Of a stretch of 64,000 nt of DNA, positions 17,072 to 25,050 are shown piece by piece. The stretch's first letter is position 1. Each line of letters begins with the position of its first letter. Source of the DNA: Subdoligranulum variabile (lineage in GTDB: Bacteria > Bacillota > Clostridia > Oscillospirales > Ruminococcaceae); assembly GCA_003343905.1 (NCBI GenBank), contig QAKI01000043.1:266569-330568 (forward strand), written 5' to 3'. Made by a program: the position numbers and the translations under genes. Below the pieces are notes generated by a model, which saw only the letters and a list, made by a program, of their open reading frames with translations, was not told the DNA's origin and made no database searches.

Positions 17072-17100
17072 ATCCTACCATATTTTTCTCAACCTTGCAA
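17072..17100 (-). promoter_or_regulatory. Promoter of rpsT
   Basis: On the minus strand TTGCAA (17100-17095) and TAGGAT (17077-17072) are spaced by 17 bases. Confidence 0.6.
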
Positions 17101-17120
17101 GAGCTTTTTCAAAAAAATAT

Positions 17121-17149
17121 TCATGAACGGCGTAAAAACTTCATAAAGT
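17121..17149 (+). promoter_or_regulatory. Candidate sigmaE promoter of spoIIP
   Basis: TCATG (17121-17125), 16 bases, then CATAAAGT (17142-17149). The sigmaE consensus in B. subtilis is GHATA-N16-18-CATACAHT; six of eight -10 positions match. spoIIP is sigmaE-dependent in B. subtilis. Confidence 0.45.
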
Positions 17150-17162
17150 GTGGGGAATGGGG

Positions 17163-18317
17163 GTGAAGAGGATGGCCCTGCTGCGCCGTTGTCTGGCGGC
17201 TTTGCTTGGCATGATCGTATTTTTGGGCGGTACAGCGTCCGCGCTGGCGGCGGCAGCCTGCCTGCCGGGGCGTGCGTGGCTGGTGCGGGGCGCGGTGCTC
17301 TGCCAGGACCCCGCCGCCGCGGCCGCGCTGACCTGGCCCGTGCAGGAAACGGCAGCCCAGCCGCCTGTGGTGCAGGCCCAAACGACGCCGGTCCCTACGC
17401 CCGCGCCCACGCCGCCGTCCACGGCAGAACAGGGAACGGCGGACCCGCCTGCCGCCACGCCGGAACCCGCCGCTACCCCGCCGCCCAGCGCGGCGCCCGA
17501 GATCGAGGACCCCGGCGCCATCCGGGCCGAGCATTTCGGGCAGGGGAACGGGAACGGATACATTGAACTGGAAGCGGGCACCGTGCGCAACCTGACCGAC
17601 CACAGCGACGCCGAACTGCGCGCCGCCATCGAAACGCCGTCGCTGCCCTTCGAGGTGGAAGTGGACAGCGACGAGCCGCAGGTGCTGATCCTGCACACCC
17701 ACGCGACCGAAACATACCAGACCTGGCCGGACCTTGTCTACGACCCGGCGTTCACCGCCCGCACCCAGAACACCGAACTGAATATGTGCGCCGTGGGGGA
17801 GCGCATGGCCCAGGTGCTCAACGCCGCGGGCATCAACACCCTGCACGACACGACGCTGCACGATTCCCCCAGCTACACCGAGAGTTACGACCGCAGCCGC
17901 GCCACGGCCCAGGACTATTTGCAGAAGTATCCGTCCATCAAGATCATACTGGACGTTCACCGGGACGCCATCGAGGACGCCGACGGCACCCGGGTCAAGC
18001 CGCTGTGTACCGTGGACGGCCAGGACACCGCGCAGGTCATGATCATTGCCGGGTGCGACAACGGCAGCAGCATCCCGCTGCCCAACTGGCGGCTGAACCT
18101 GCGCTTTGCCGCCGTCTGGGAAAGCGCCATGGAAAGCCGCACCCCCGGCCTGACCCGGCCGGTCATGTGCGACTACCGCTACTATAACCAGAACCTGGCC
18201 CCCGGCGCGCTGCTGATCGAGGTGGGCGGCCATGCCAACACCGTGGACGAAGCCGTGCGGGCCGGTGAATATGCGGCCCAGGCCCTGGCCGAACTGCTGG
18301 GCGGTACGGTGGAATAA
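17163..18317 (+). CDS. spoIIP: Stage II sporulation protein P
   Basis: Peptidoglycan amidase/endopeptidase of the mother-cell engulfment complex (with SpoIID and SpoIIM). The N-terminus has a signal-anchor, followed by a Pro/Thr/Ala-rich linker of about 80 residues. The catalytic domain shows VLILHTHATETY near residue 178, DVHRDAI, and EVGGHANT near the end. Four in-frame start codons cluster at 17148-17172; I favour GTG 17163, 7 bases after GGGG, because the first would overlap the candidate sigmaE -10. At 384 residues the length is normal. Confidence 0.93.
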   Translation: MKRMALLRRCLAALLGMIVFLGGTASALAAAACLPGRAWLVRGAVLCQDPAAAAALTWPVQETAAQPPVVQAQTTPVPTPAPTPPSTAEQGTADPPAATPEPAATPPPSAAPEIEDPGAIRAEHFGQGNGNGYIELEAGTVRNLTDHSDAELRAAIETPSLPFEVEVDSDEPQVLILHTHATETYQTWPDLVYDPAFTARTQNTELNMCAVGERMAQVLNAAGINTLHDTTLHDSPSYTESYDRSRATAQDYLQKYPSIKIILDVHRDAIEDADGTRVKPLCTVDGQDTAQVMIIAGCDNGSSIPLPNWRLNLRFAAVWESAMESRTPGLTRPVMCDYRYYNQNLAPGALLIEVGGHANTVDEAVRAGEYAAQALAELLGGTVE

Positions 18318-18347
18318 AAAATCTGCGCCGGTCCGGGTAAAAAACAC

Positions 18348-18376
18348 TGTACAATTTGGAACAGACCCGCTATAAT
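18348..18376 (+). promoter_or_regulatory. Promoter of asnS-mutY
   Basis: TGTACA (18348-18353), 17 bases, consensus TATAAT (18371-18376), about 40 bases before the asnS ATG. Confidence 0.7.
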
Positions 18377-18415
18377 AAAAAGGATTATTTTATTGTTTCA
18401 GAGGAGTGGACACCC

Positions 18416-19801
18416 ATGCAGAGAACCGAACTTGCCTCGCTGTACAAGGCCACCCCTGCGGACGGCACCAGGCTGACCGTCTGCGGCTGGGCCAAAACTG
18501 TGCGCGATTCCAAAAATATCGGCTTTATCTCCCTTTCTGACGGAAGCTGCTACAAGCCCGTACAGATCGTTTTTGAGGCCGACAAGCTCGCCAACTATGC
18601 CGAGATCGCCAAATGCGGCCTGTACACCAGCTTTGAGGTCACCGGCACGCTGGTGCTGACCCCGAACGCCAAGCAGCCCTTTGAGATCAACGCCGACGAG
18701 ATCCGGGTCCTGGGCGCCTGCGGGGCCGACTACCCGCTGCAGAAGAACAAGATGGGCATGGACTACCTGCGCACGATGCAGCACCTGCGCCCGCGCACCA
18801 ACACCTTCAACGCGGCGTTCCGGGTGCGCAGCCAGGCGGCGTTCGCCATCCATCAGTTCTTCCATGAGCGCGGCTTCAGCTATGTGCATACGCCCATCTT
18901 CACCGGTTCTGACTGTGAGGGCGCGGGCGAGATGTTCCAGGTCACCACGCTGGATCTCAACGACCTGCCCCGCACCGAGGACGGTTCCGTTGATTACAGC
19001 AAGGACTTCTTCAAGCGCGCGGTGAACCTGACGGTGTCCGGCCAGCTCGAAGCCGAAGCCATGGCTATGGCCCTGGGCAACGTCTACACCTTCGGCCCCA
19101 CCTTCCGCGCCGAGAAAAGCTACGACACCCGCCATGCGGCGGAGTTCTGGATGATCGAGCCGGAGATGGCCTTCGCGGACCTCAACACTTATATGGATAC
19201 GGCCGAAGCCATGACCCGCTATATCATCCGCTTCCTGCTCGACAACTGCCCGGACGAACTGGCGTTCTTCAACCAGTTCATCGACAAGGGCCTGCTGGAG
19301 CGCCTGCGTCTGGTGGCGGATTCCGACTTTGCCCGCGTCAGCTATACCGACGCCATCGAGCTGCTCAAAAAGAACGATGCCAACTTCCAGTACAAAGTGT
19401 CCTGGGGGATGGACCTGCAGACCGAGCACGAGCGTTACCTCACCGAGCAGATCTTCAAGAAGCCGGTCTTTGTCACCGACTACCCCAAGGAGATCAAGGC
19501 GTTCTATATGCGCATGAACGACGACGGCAAGACGGTGGCCGCCGCCGATATGCTGGTGCCCGGCATCGGCGAACTGATCGGCGGTTCCCAGCGTGAAGAA
19601 CGTCTGGACGTGCTGCTGGCCCGCATGGACGAGCTGGGCATGCGCCGCGAGGATTACGACTGGTATCTGGACCTGCGCCGCTTCGGCAGCGTCAAGCACG
19701 CGGGCTACGGCCTGGGCTTCGAGCGCCTGCTGATGTACGTCACCGGCATCCCCAACATCCGTGACGTGATCCCCTTCCCGCGCACCTGCGGGGGATTTTG
19801 A
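18416..19801 (+). CDS. asnS: Asparaginyl-tRNA synthetase
   Basis: Class II aminoacyl-tRNA synthetase of 461 residues that charges tRNA-Asn. The N-terminal OB-fold anticodon domain (TVCGWAKTVRDSKNIGFISL) is followed by motif 2 (FRAEKSYDTRHAAEFWMIEP) and motif 3 (YGLGFERLLMYVTG). The ATG at 18416 follows GAGGAGTG; sequence further upstream is promoter. Its stop codon overlaps the mutY start (TGATG). Confidence 0.97.
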   Translation: MQRTELASLYKATPADGTRLTVCGWAKTVRDSKNIGFISLSDGSCYKPVQIVFEADKLANYAEIAKCGLYTSFEVTGTLVLTPNAKQPFEINADEIRVLGACGADYPLQKNKMGMDYLRTMQHLRPRTNTFNAAFRVRSQAAFAIHQFFHERGFSYVHTPIFTGSDCEGAGEMFQVTTLDLNDLPRTEDGSVDYSKDFFKRAVNLTVSGQLEAEAMAMALGNVYTFGPTFRAEKSYDTRHAAEFWMIEPEMAFADLNTYMDTAEAMTRYIIRFLLDNCPDELAFFNQFIDKGLLERLRLVADSDFARVSYTDAIELLKKNDANFQYKVSWGMDLQTEHERYLTEQIFKKPVFVTDYPKEIKAFYMRMNDDGKTVAAADMLVPGIGELIGGSQREERLDVLLARMDELGMRREDYDWYLDLRRFGSVKHAGYGLGFERLLMYVTGIPNIRDVIPFPRTCGGF

Positions 19802-20820
19802 TGTGCCCCATTGCACAGCCGCTGCTGCAATGGTTTCAGGCCAACAAAAGGCTCCTGCCGTTCCGGCAGGAGCCTTCTGCCTATCATATCTGGGTCAGCG
19901 AGATCATGCTCCAGCAGACCCGTGTGGCTGCGGCGATCCCGTATTATAACCGTTTTATCGCAGCCCTGCCGGACCCGGCCGCGCTGGCTGCCTGTGAGCC
20001 GGACGCGCTGCGCAAACTCTGGCAGGGATTGGGGTACTACAACCGCGTCAACAATATGCAGAAGGCCGCGCGCATCGTTTGCGAACGCTACGGCGGCGAA
20101 CTGCCCGCCGATTATGACGCCCTGCGCGCGTTGCCCGGTATCGGGGATTACACGGCGGGGGCCGTGGCCAGCATCGCCTTCGGCCTGCCGGTCCCGGCGG
20201 TGGACGGCAACGTGCTGCGGGTCTTTGCCCGGCTTTACAACGATGATGCCGACATCACGCGCCCGGCCGTCAAGCGGCAGTTCACCCGGCGCGTGCTGGA
20301 CCAGATGCCCGCCGACGCCCCCGGCCCCTACAACGAGGCGCTGATGGAACTGGGCGCGCTGGTCTGCGTGCCCGGCGCCCCGCACTGCGAACAGTGTCCC
20401 TTGGCGGAACTCTGCCAGGGGTATGCGGCGGGGCGGCAGGCGGAACTGCCGGTCAAGCCCGCGCCCAAGGCCAAGGCCGATGTGCCGGTCACGGTCGCGC
20501 TGGTGCAAAGCCCGGCGGGGCTGCTGTTGCAGCGCCGCCCGGCCCGCGGCCTGCTGGCGGGGCTGTGGCAGCCCGCCGCCTGGGAGGAAAGCCTGACGCA
20601 AGACGAACTGGCGGACCGCCTGGCGCAGATCGGCGTCACGGTCGAATGGGGGCAGGCGCTGCCCCCGGCCAGGCACGTCTTTACCCACAAAGTCTGGCAC
20701 CTGGGCGGGTGGCGCGGGCAGGCCCCGGCGGTCCCGCTGCCGGAGGGGTGGGTCTGGGCCGCGCCCGAACAACTGGCGCAGATCTACGCAGTGCCCAATG
20801 CCTACGCAGCCTACCTGTAA
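19801..20820 (+). CDS. mutY: A/G-specific adenine DNA glycosylase
   Basis: 339 residues. Base-excision repair enzyme that removes adenine paired with 8-oxoguanine. Seen: SEIMLQQTRV with the catalytic Glu, the helix-hairpin-helix LPGIGDYTAGA, the catalytic Asp in AVDGNV, and a perfect C-x6-C-x2-C-x5-C [4Fe-4S] site (CVPGAPHCEQCPLAELC). The C-terminal third is the NUDIX-like 8-oxoG reader. The usual LPWR segment reads LPFR. The gene is coupled to asnS by a one-base stop/start overlap. A terminator-like hairpin lies within its first 80 bases. Confidence 0.95.
   Translation: MCPIAQPLLQWFQANKRLLPFRQEPSAYHIWVSEIMLQQTRVAAAIPYYNRFIAALPDPAALAACEPDALRKLWQGLGYYNRVNNMQKAARIVCERYGGELPADYDALRALPGIGDYTAGAVASIAFGLPVPAVDGNVLRVFARLYNDDADITRPAVKRQFTRRVLDQMPADAPGPYNEALMELGALVCVPGAPHCEQCPLAELCQGYAAGRQAELPVKPAPKAKADVPVTVALVQSPAGLLLQRRPARGLLAGLWQPAAWEESLTQDELADRLAQIGVTVEWGQALPPARHVFTHKVWHLGGWRGQAPAVPLPEGWVWAAPEQLAQIYAVPNAYAAYL
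19848..19876 (+). other. Perfect hairpin inside the 5' end of mutY
   Basis: AAGGCTCCTGCCG (19848-19860) and its exact complement (19864-19876) form a 13-bp stem with a TTC loop, 47 bases into mutY. No T-run follows. It could slow ribosomes, or protect the asnS message end. Confidence 0.6.
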
Positions 20821-20984
20821 AAACGGCCGGGTGATCTGCCAATTTTTTACATGGTCAGTGTTGTATTCCGGCGCAAGGTCGGGTATAATAAAAACGACCC
20901 GGTGCAGGCGGAAGTCCCTGCACGACGGGACGTTCACAGCAATAAGGCCGCACGGCGGCCTGATCCCGGAAAGGAGAATGCCCC

Positions 20985-21227
20985 ATGATGAAAAAATCGA
21001 CGTTTGGTGCCGTACTGGCATTCCTGTTTGTAGCGGCCGGCGCGCTGACTGCCGCCGCCCTGTACCTCCACCGCCGCGAGAAAGAGCTGGATGAATACGA
21101 GCGCCTGCTCTTCAATGAGGACGAGTATGAGGATGACGACGAGGACGACTACGGCGACGATACCGTTTACCAGACGATCCAGCCCGACGCGCCCGCGTCC
21201 GAGGACGAGGCCGACGGCCAGATCTGA
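20985..21227 (+). CDS. Small acidic membrane protein, unknown
   Basis: 80 residues that I do not recognise. A single N-terminal membrane helix (about residues 8-27) is followed by a short basic stretch (HRREKE) and then a strongly acidic tail rich in Asp, Glu and Tyr with runs such as EDDDEDDYGDD. AAGGAG lies 8 bases before the ATG (20985); a second ATG follows immediately. It has its own terminator and stands just ahead of the two M23-like genes. The orientation of the tail (inside or outside the membrane) is uncertain. Confidence 0.65.
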   Translation: MMKKSTFGAVLAFLFVAAGALTAAALYLHRREKELDEYERLLFNEDEYEDDDEDDYGDDTVYQTIQPDAPASEDEADGQI

Positions 21228-21255
21228 AAGAACCTGAAAGAAAAAGAATAAGCCG

Positions 21256-21287
21256 CCGGGCGCAGACCTGACCGCGCCCGGTTTTTT
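21256..21287 (+). terminator. Terminator after the small acidic protein
   Basis: CCGGGCGC (21256-21263) pairs with GCGCCCGG (21274-21281), followed directly by six T. Confidence 0.9.
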
Positions 21288-21361
21288 AGTCACCGTAAAG
21301 GGACGCAAGGCTTTACAAGTCATGCCCCGGCAGCCCTGCGGCGGCCGGGCAGGGGGATATT

Positions 21362-22594
21362 ATGCGCAGATTCATTCTATGGCTCGCCATGGTCGTTGTG
21401 ATGATCGCGCTGCTGCTGGGCGCGGCGGCCCTGTTTTTATACAGCCGCACGGGGGAAGATTCCCTCCCGCAGGAGGCGGTCACCTTCGGCGATACCGAAC
21501 TGGAACCCAACGGCTGGAACTGGGTCGTGCCGGTGCTGGGCGACGCCGTCAACAAAACATACCAGAGCCCTACCAATCTGACCGTGCAAAAGCTGGGCAC
21601 TTTTTCTGACGAAGTGCCGCAGTTCGTGCTGCCGGAATGGGTGACCCGTGCCGAGATCACGGTCACGGCCCCCGACGGGACCGAATGGTATGCCGATGAA
21701 GAAACGTGCAATACCTATACCTATGCCCAAAACGGCGCGTACGAGCTCCAGGTCACCGCCTGGCATGAGTCGGACGAACCGTCCGGCGATGCACAGGGGT
21801 GGTACGCCTACCGTGCGTCCTACACCATGCAGTTGGCGCCCACAGTCACCCTCAGCGCGGAGCGCGCGCCCCAGGGCAGCGTGGTGGCATTGCAGCTTTC
21901 CGGCATTCTGGACGGGGAGCCTGCGCTGGAGACCGACCTGGGCTCGGTCTGGTTCCGCAAGACCGCCAGCGGTTACATGGGCTATATTCCCGTGACCTAT
22001 AATGCCGAGAGCGGCGACCATACCATGACGCTGACCTGCGGCAGCCTGACCCGCGACATCACGCTGACCGTCACCAAGACCGAGTATGACAACATCGTGA
22101 CGGAGCCGGAAGAAGAAAGCGGCGGCGCGGAGGAGTTCCGCAACGCCATCTGGCCGCTGTACACCACCGGCGAAGCGGAAAAATACTGGTCGGGCGCGTT
22201 CCAAAGCCCCAGCACGTCGGTCATGACCTGCGCCTACGGCCAGATCTATATGGTGGACGGGCAGCGCAACGGCCAGTCCACCGGGCTGACCTATGACGTG
22301 GCAGCGGGCGAGACCATCACCGCGCCCCAGAGCGGCGAGGTCGTCTATGCGGGCAACCTGACGCTGACCGGCGGCACAGTGGTCATCGACCACGGCTGCG
22401 GCGTAAAGAGCTATCTGTTCGGCCTGGAGGGAATCTCCGTGGAGGTCGGGCAGAAGGTCTCTACCGGCGACGCGGTGGGAACTGCAGGCGATGCACATGA
22501 TCTGAACTATGAACTGCGGATCGGCAATAAATCGGTGGACCCGGAAAAAGCGATGGGCGGCAACAGCGGCCTGCAATTCCGTGAATCGGAATAA
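21362..22594 (+). CDS. Membrane-anchored degenerate M23/LytM-domain protein (SpoIIQ-like?)
   Basis: 410 residues. One N-terminal membrane helix (about 5-27), two beta-rich domains, and a C-terminal LytM/M23 fold from about residue 300, recognised by APQSGEVVYAGN, GGTVVIDHGCGVKSYLF and SVEVGQKVSTGDAVGTAG. The zinc ligands are lost: the first HxGxD site reads GLTYD and the LHFE-type site reads LNYE, so it is unlikely to cleave peptidoglycan. B. subtilis SpoIIQ is likewise an inactive LytM protein that binds SpoIIIAH across the forespore space. The next gene is a paralogue and dpaAB follows, which makes a sporulation role reasonable but unproven. Confidence 0.8.
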   Translation: MRRFILWLAMVVVMIALLLGAAALFLYSRTGEDSLPQEAVTFGDTELEPNGWNWVVPVLGDAVNKTYQSPTNLTVQKLGTFSDEVPQFVLPEWVTRAEITVTAPDGTEWYADEETCNTYTYAQNGAYELQVTAWHESDEPSGDAQGWYAYRASYTMQLAPTVTLSAERAPQGSVVALQLSGILDGEPALETDLGSVWFRKTASGYMGYIPVTYNAESGDHTMTLTCGSLTRDITLTVTKTEYDNIVTEPEEESGGAEEFRNAIWPLYTTGEAEKYWSGAFQSPSTSVMTCAYGQIYMVDGQRNGQSTGLTYDVAAGETITAPQSGEVVYAGNLTLTGGTVVIDHGCGVKSYLFGLEGISVEVGQKVSTGDAVGTAGDAHDLNYELRIGNKSVDPEKAMGGNSGLQFRESE

Positions 22595-22679
22595 CCGGGC
22601 GATCCCGCGATTATACATGAACAGGCATGGGATCTTTGGTTTTTGATTTCAGCAGATCCCAGGGGGAGTGGCGTATATT

Positions 22680-24860
22680 ATGCAAGAAGAGAACAGGGCG
22701 GCCGCGCCGGAACAGGGAAAGAACCGGCGTCGCCGCCGCAGAAAAAAGAATACGGACCGGGGGACGGCGGCTGTGCCGCGCCCGGCCGGCGAGGGGCGTG
22801 AACAGCCCGTGACCGGGCCTGAGGAACCGAAGGAGAAGCCAAAGGAAGCGCCGTCTGCCCCCGAAGCAGGCAGCGCCGGCCCCGCTGTGACCCCGGCGCC
22901 GCAGCCGGAAACGGAACAGGCTGCGCCGGAAGCCCCGAAATCCCCGGAAACGGGCGCTTCTGCGGAAGAATCCGCGCCGGAACAGCCCGAACCCGCCGAA
23001 ACGGCGGAACCGTCTGCAACGGAATCTGCGCCCGAAACGGGAGTTGCCGAACCTGCCGAGAATGTCGAAGCGGAGAACACCGTGGAACCACCGCGGGAAA
23101 CTTCGGCGGACCCGCAGCCGGAAACGGAACGATCGGAACAGGAAGCCCCGGAGGAACCGGAAACCCCGGAAACGGTCGCTTCTGCGGAAGAAGCCGCGCC
23201 GGAACAGCCCGAACCTGCCGAACCGGCGGAACCGTCAGCAACGGAATCTGCGCCCGAAGCGGAAGCTGCCGAAACTTCCGAACCGGCAGAACAGCCCGAA
23301 ACGGAATCCAGCGCGGAAATCGCTGCGCAAGGGGAGGAACCCGCGCCGGAGGACGGCGAGGACGAGGAAGAACTCTCCGAGGAAGAAGAAAAGCGCATTT
23401 CCGATATGACCCGGACCGTGCAGCTCTCCATTGAGCAGATCATGGCCCAGGTGGATGAAGAGATACCCGACGCGGACGAGGACGCGCCCGCCGAAGAAAA
23501 CGCCGAAGGGGACGATACCTCTGACGGGGAGGAAGACTCCGCCCCGCTGGCGACCGGGCTGCAAAGCGGCCTGTCCGGCGTAGCCAAATGGCTGCTGCTG
23601 GTGCTGTTCATCGTGCTGGTCATTTCCGGCTGCGGTGTGGCGTGGCTGTACGGCAACGCCACCCCGGATATGGTGCCCCGCATCGAAGTGACCTTCGACG
23701 GGCAGGCGGTGGAACCCGCCGCCTACAAGTGGAAGGTCCCCGTCGTGGGCAATCTCTTCAAACGCACTTACGCCGACACGCTCAGCAGCACGCCGGTGGC
23801 GCTGGAAGAAACGGTGGATCAGGTCTCGCCGGATTTCACCGTTTCGCCCTCCGGCTACCGGGATGAACTGACCGTCACGGACAGCACCGGCGCAACGGTT
23901 TATGAGGGTGACACGAAGGATTTCGCCGCTTTCCGCTTTGCCGCCAACGGCGCATATACGGCCGAACTGACGGTCTACAGCGACGCCAGCAAGGTCCCGG
24001 GCGAAACTACGGTCACCGGCAGCCAGACCTGGCGCTTCACCTTTACGGTGGGGATCGAACCGTCGATCCAGCTTTCTTCGGAAAAGGTGACGCAGGGCAG
24101 CGCGCTGGCGGTCCGCGTGGGCGAAACGATGGACGGCCAGCCGCCGGTGCTCACCACCAAGCTGGAAAATCCGGGCTTCTTCCCCTCGGGCACGGGCTGG
24201 GTCTGCTATATCCCGATCCCCTGGAACGCGGCCGCCGGTACGCAGGAATTGACCGTTCGGGCGGGCGGCTATACCAAGACTTTTGAAGTCGAGATCCAGG
24301 CCGAAGAGTGGCAGTACAAGGACTATTACTCCGACTCGCAGCTCACCGCGCCCTATATCGGCACAAAGGACCTGCCCGCCACGGTGCAGAACCTGTTCAA
24401 GACCGGCGCAGATACCCTTGCCTGGAGCAACAGCGGCTTCGTCCAGCCTTTCCTCAATTCGCTGGATGTGCGGCTGGCTTTCGGCACGACCGAGTATGTG
24501 GGCCGCAGCTATAGCGAACGCGATACGAATACCGGCGCGGGCGGCCGCACGGCCACCAACGTAGTGCTGAACACTTCCTCCGGCGAATCGCTGATCGCTC
24601 CCGCCGACGGCACCGTGCTTCTGGCGCAGGACCTGGGCGGCGACCTGGGGTACACGCTGGTGATCGACCATGGCGCGGGCGTCAAGAGCATCTTCTACGA
24701 CCTGCGGGATGTCAGCGTCAAGAAAGGCGACACTCTCACGCAGGGGCAGAAACTCGGCACCTGCGGCCGCATCACGGTGGCCGAAATGCGCATCGGCACG
24801 GTCCCCATCGACCCGGTACAGGTCTGGCGCGGCCAGTGCAACGCGCTTCGGTACTACTGA
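22680..24860 (+). CDS. Large membrane protein: acidic Pro/Glu-rich cytoplasmic region plus degenerate M23 domain
   Basis: 726 residues. The N-terminus has a basic patch (KNRRRRRRKKN), then about 230 residues of Pro/Glu/Ala-rich sequence with an internal duplication, then one membrane helix near 305-325. The outer part parallels the preceding gene: a domain with TFDGQAVEPAAYKWKVPVVG (the other reads TFGDTELEPNGWNWVVPVLG), a second beta domain and a LytM fold with VIDHGAGVKSIFYDL. It retains no zinc-binding His pair; the LHFE site reads VAEMRIG. I chose ATG 22680, as the GTG at 22668 abuts the AGGGGGAG site. It probably works with its neighbour. Confidence 0.78.
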   Translation: MQEENRAAAPEQGKNRRRRRRKKNTDRGTAAVPRPAGEGREQPVTGPEEPKEKPKEAPSAPEAGSAGPAVTPAPQPETEQAAPEAPKSPETGASAEESAPEQPEPAETAEPSATESAPETGVAEPAENVEAENTVEPPRETSADPQPETERSEQEAPEEPETPETVASAEEAAPEQPEPAEPAEPSATESAPEAEAAETSEPAEQPETESSAEIAAQGEEPAPEDGEDEEELSEEEEKRISDMTRTVQLSIEQIMAQVDEEIPDADEDAPAEENAEGDDTSDGEEDSAPLATGLQSGLSGVAKWLLLVLFIVLVISGCGVAWLYGNATPDMVPRIEVTFDGQAVEPAAYKWKVPVVGNLFKRTYADTLSSTPVALEETVDQVSPDFTVSPSGYRDELTVTDSTGATVYEGDTKDFAAFRFAANGAYTAELTVYSDASKVPGETTVTGSQTWRFTFTVGIEPSIQLSSEKVTQGSALAVRVGETMDGQPPVLTTKLENPGFFPSGTGWVCYIPIPWNAAAGTQELTVRAGGYTKTFEVEIQAEEWQYKDYYSDSQLTAPYIGTKDLPATVQNLFKTGADTLAWSNSGFVQPFLNSLDVRLAFGTTEYVGRSYSERDTNTGAGGRTATNVVLNTSSGESLIAPADGTVLLAQDLGGDLGYTLVIDHGAGVKSIFYDLRDVSVKKGDTLTQGQKLGTCGRITVAEMRIGTVPIDPVQVWRGQCNALRYY
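22899..23258 (+). repeat. Imperfect tandem coding duplication
   Basis: Copy A (22899-23036) and copy B (23112-23258) share long identical stretches, for example around CCGCAGCCGGAAACGGAAC and CGGAATCTGCGCCCGAA. The offset is 213 then 222 bases, a nine-base in-frame indel. They encode the Pro/Glu-rich region. Confidence 0.75.
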
Positions 24861-24899
24861 TCCCCGCTGAAAACTGCACAAAACTGAAAAATATGCTTA

Positions 24900-24937
24900 C
24901 AGCCCTCCGGCCATGCTGCCGGGGGGCTGTTTTGTTT
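24900..24937 (+). terminator. Terminator after the second M23-like gene
   Basis: A 12-bp stem (24900-24911 with 24918-24929, one G-U) encloses a CATGCT loop and is followed by TTTTGTTT. Confidence 0.85.
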
Positions 24938-24997
24938 GCGGCTGGCGGTCCCGTTCCTCTGCGGGAAACGGGGCCGCCTTTTGCGCCGCGCCGCAGG

Positions 24998-25027
24998 AAC
25001 GCCCCGGCCCGCCGCGGGCATAGTATG
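24998..25027 (+). promoter_or_regulatory. Candidate sigmaK promoter of dpaA-dpaB
   Basis: AACG (24998-25001), 16 bases, then GCATAGTATG (25018-25027). The sigmaK consensus is mACm-N16-gCATAnnnTA; only the -35 last base and the final A differ. Dipicolinate synthase is made in the mother cell under sigmaK in B. subtilis. Confidence 0.5.
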
Positions 25028-25050
25028 GCCCAACGAAAGGGGGAAATGCG

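Noticed and set aside
22627..22812. Short frame between the two M23-like genes
   Set aside because: It overlaps the start of the second gene in another frame and has no support.
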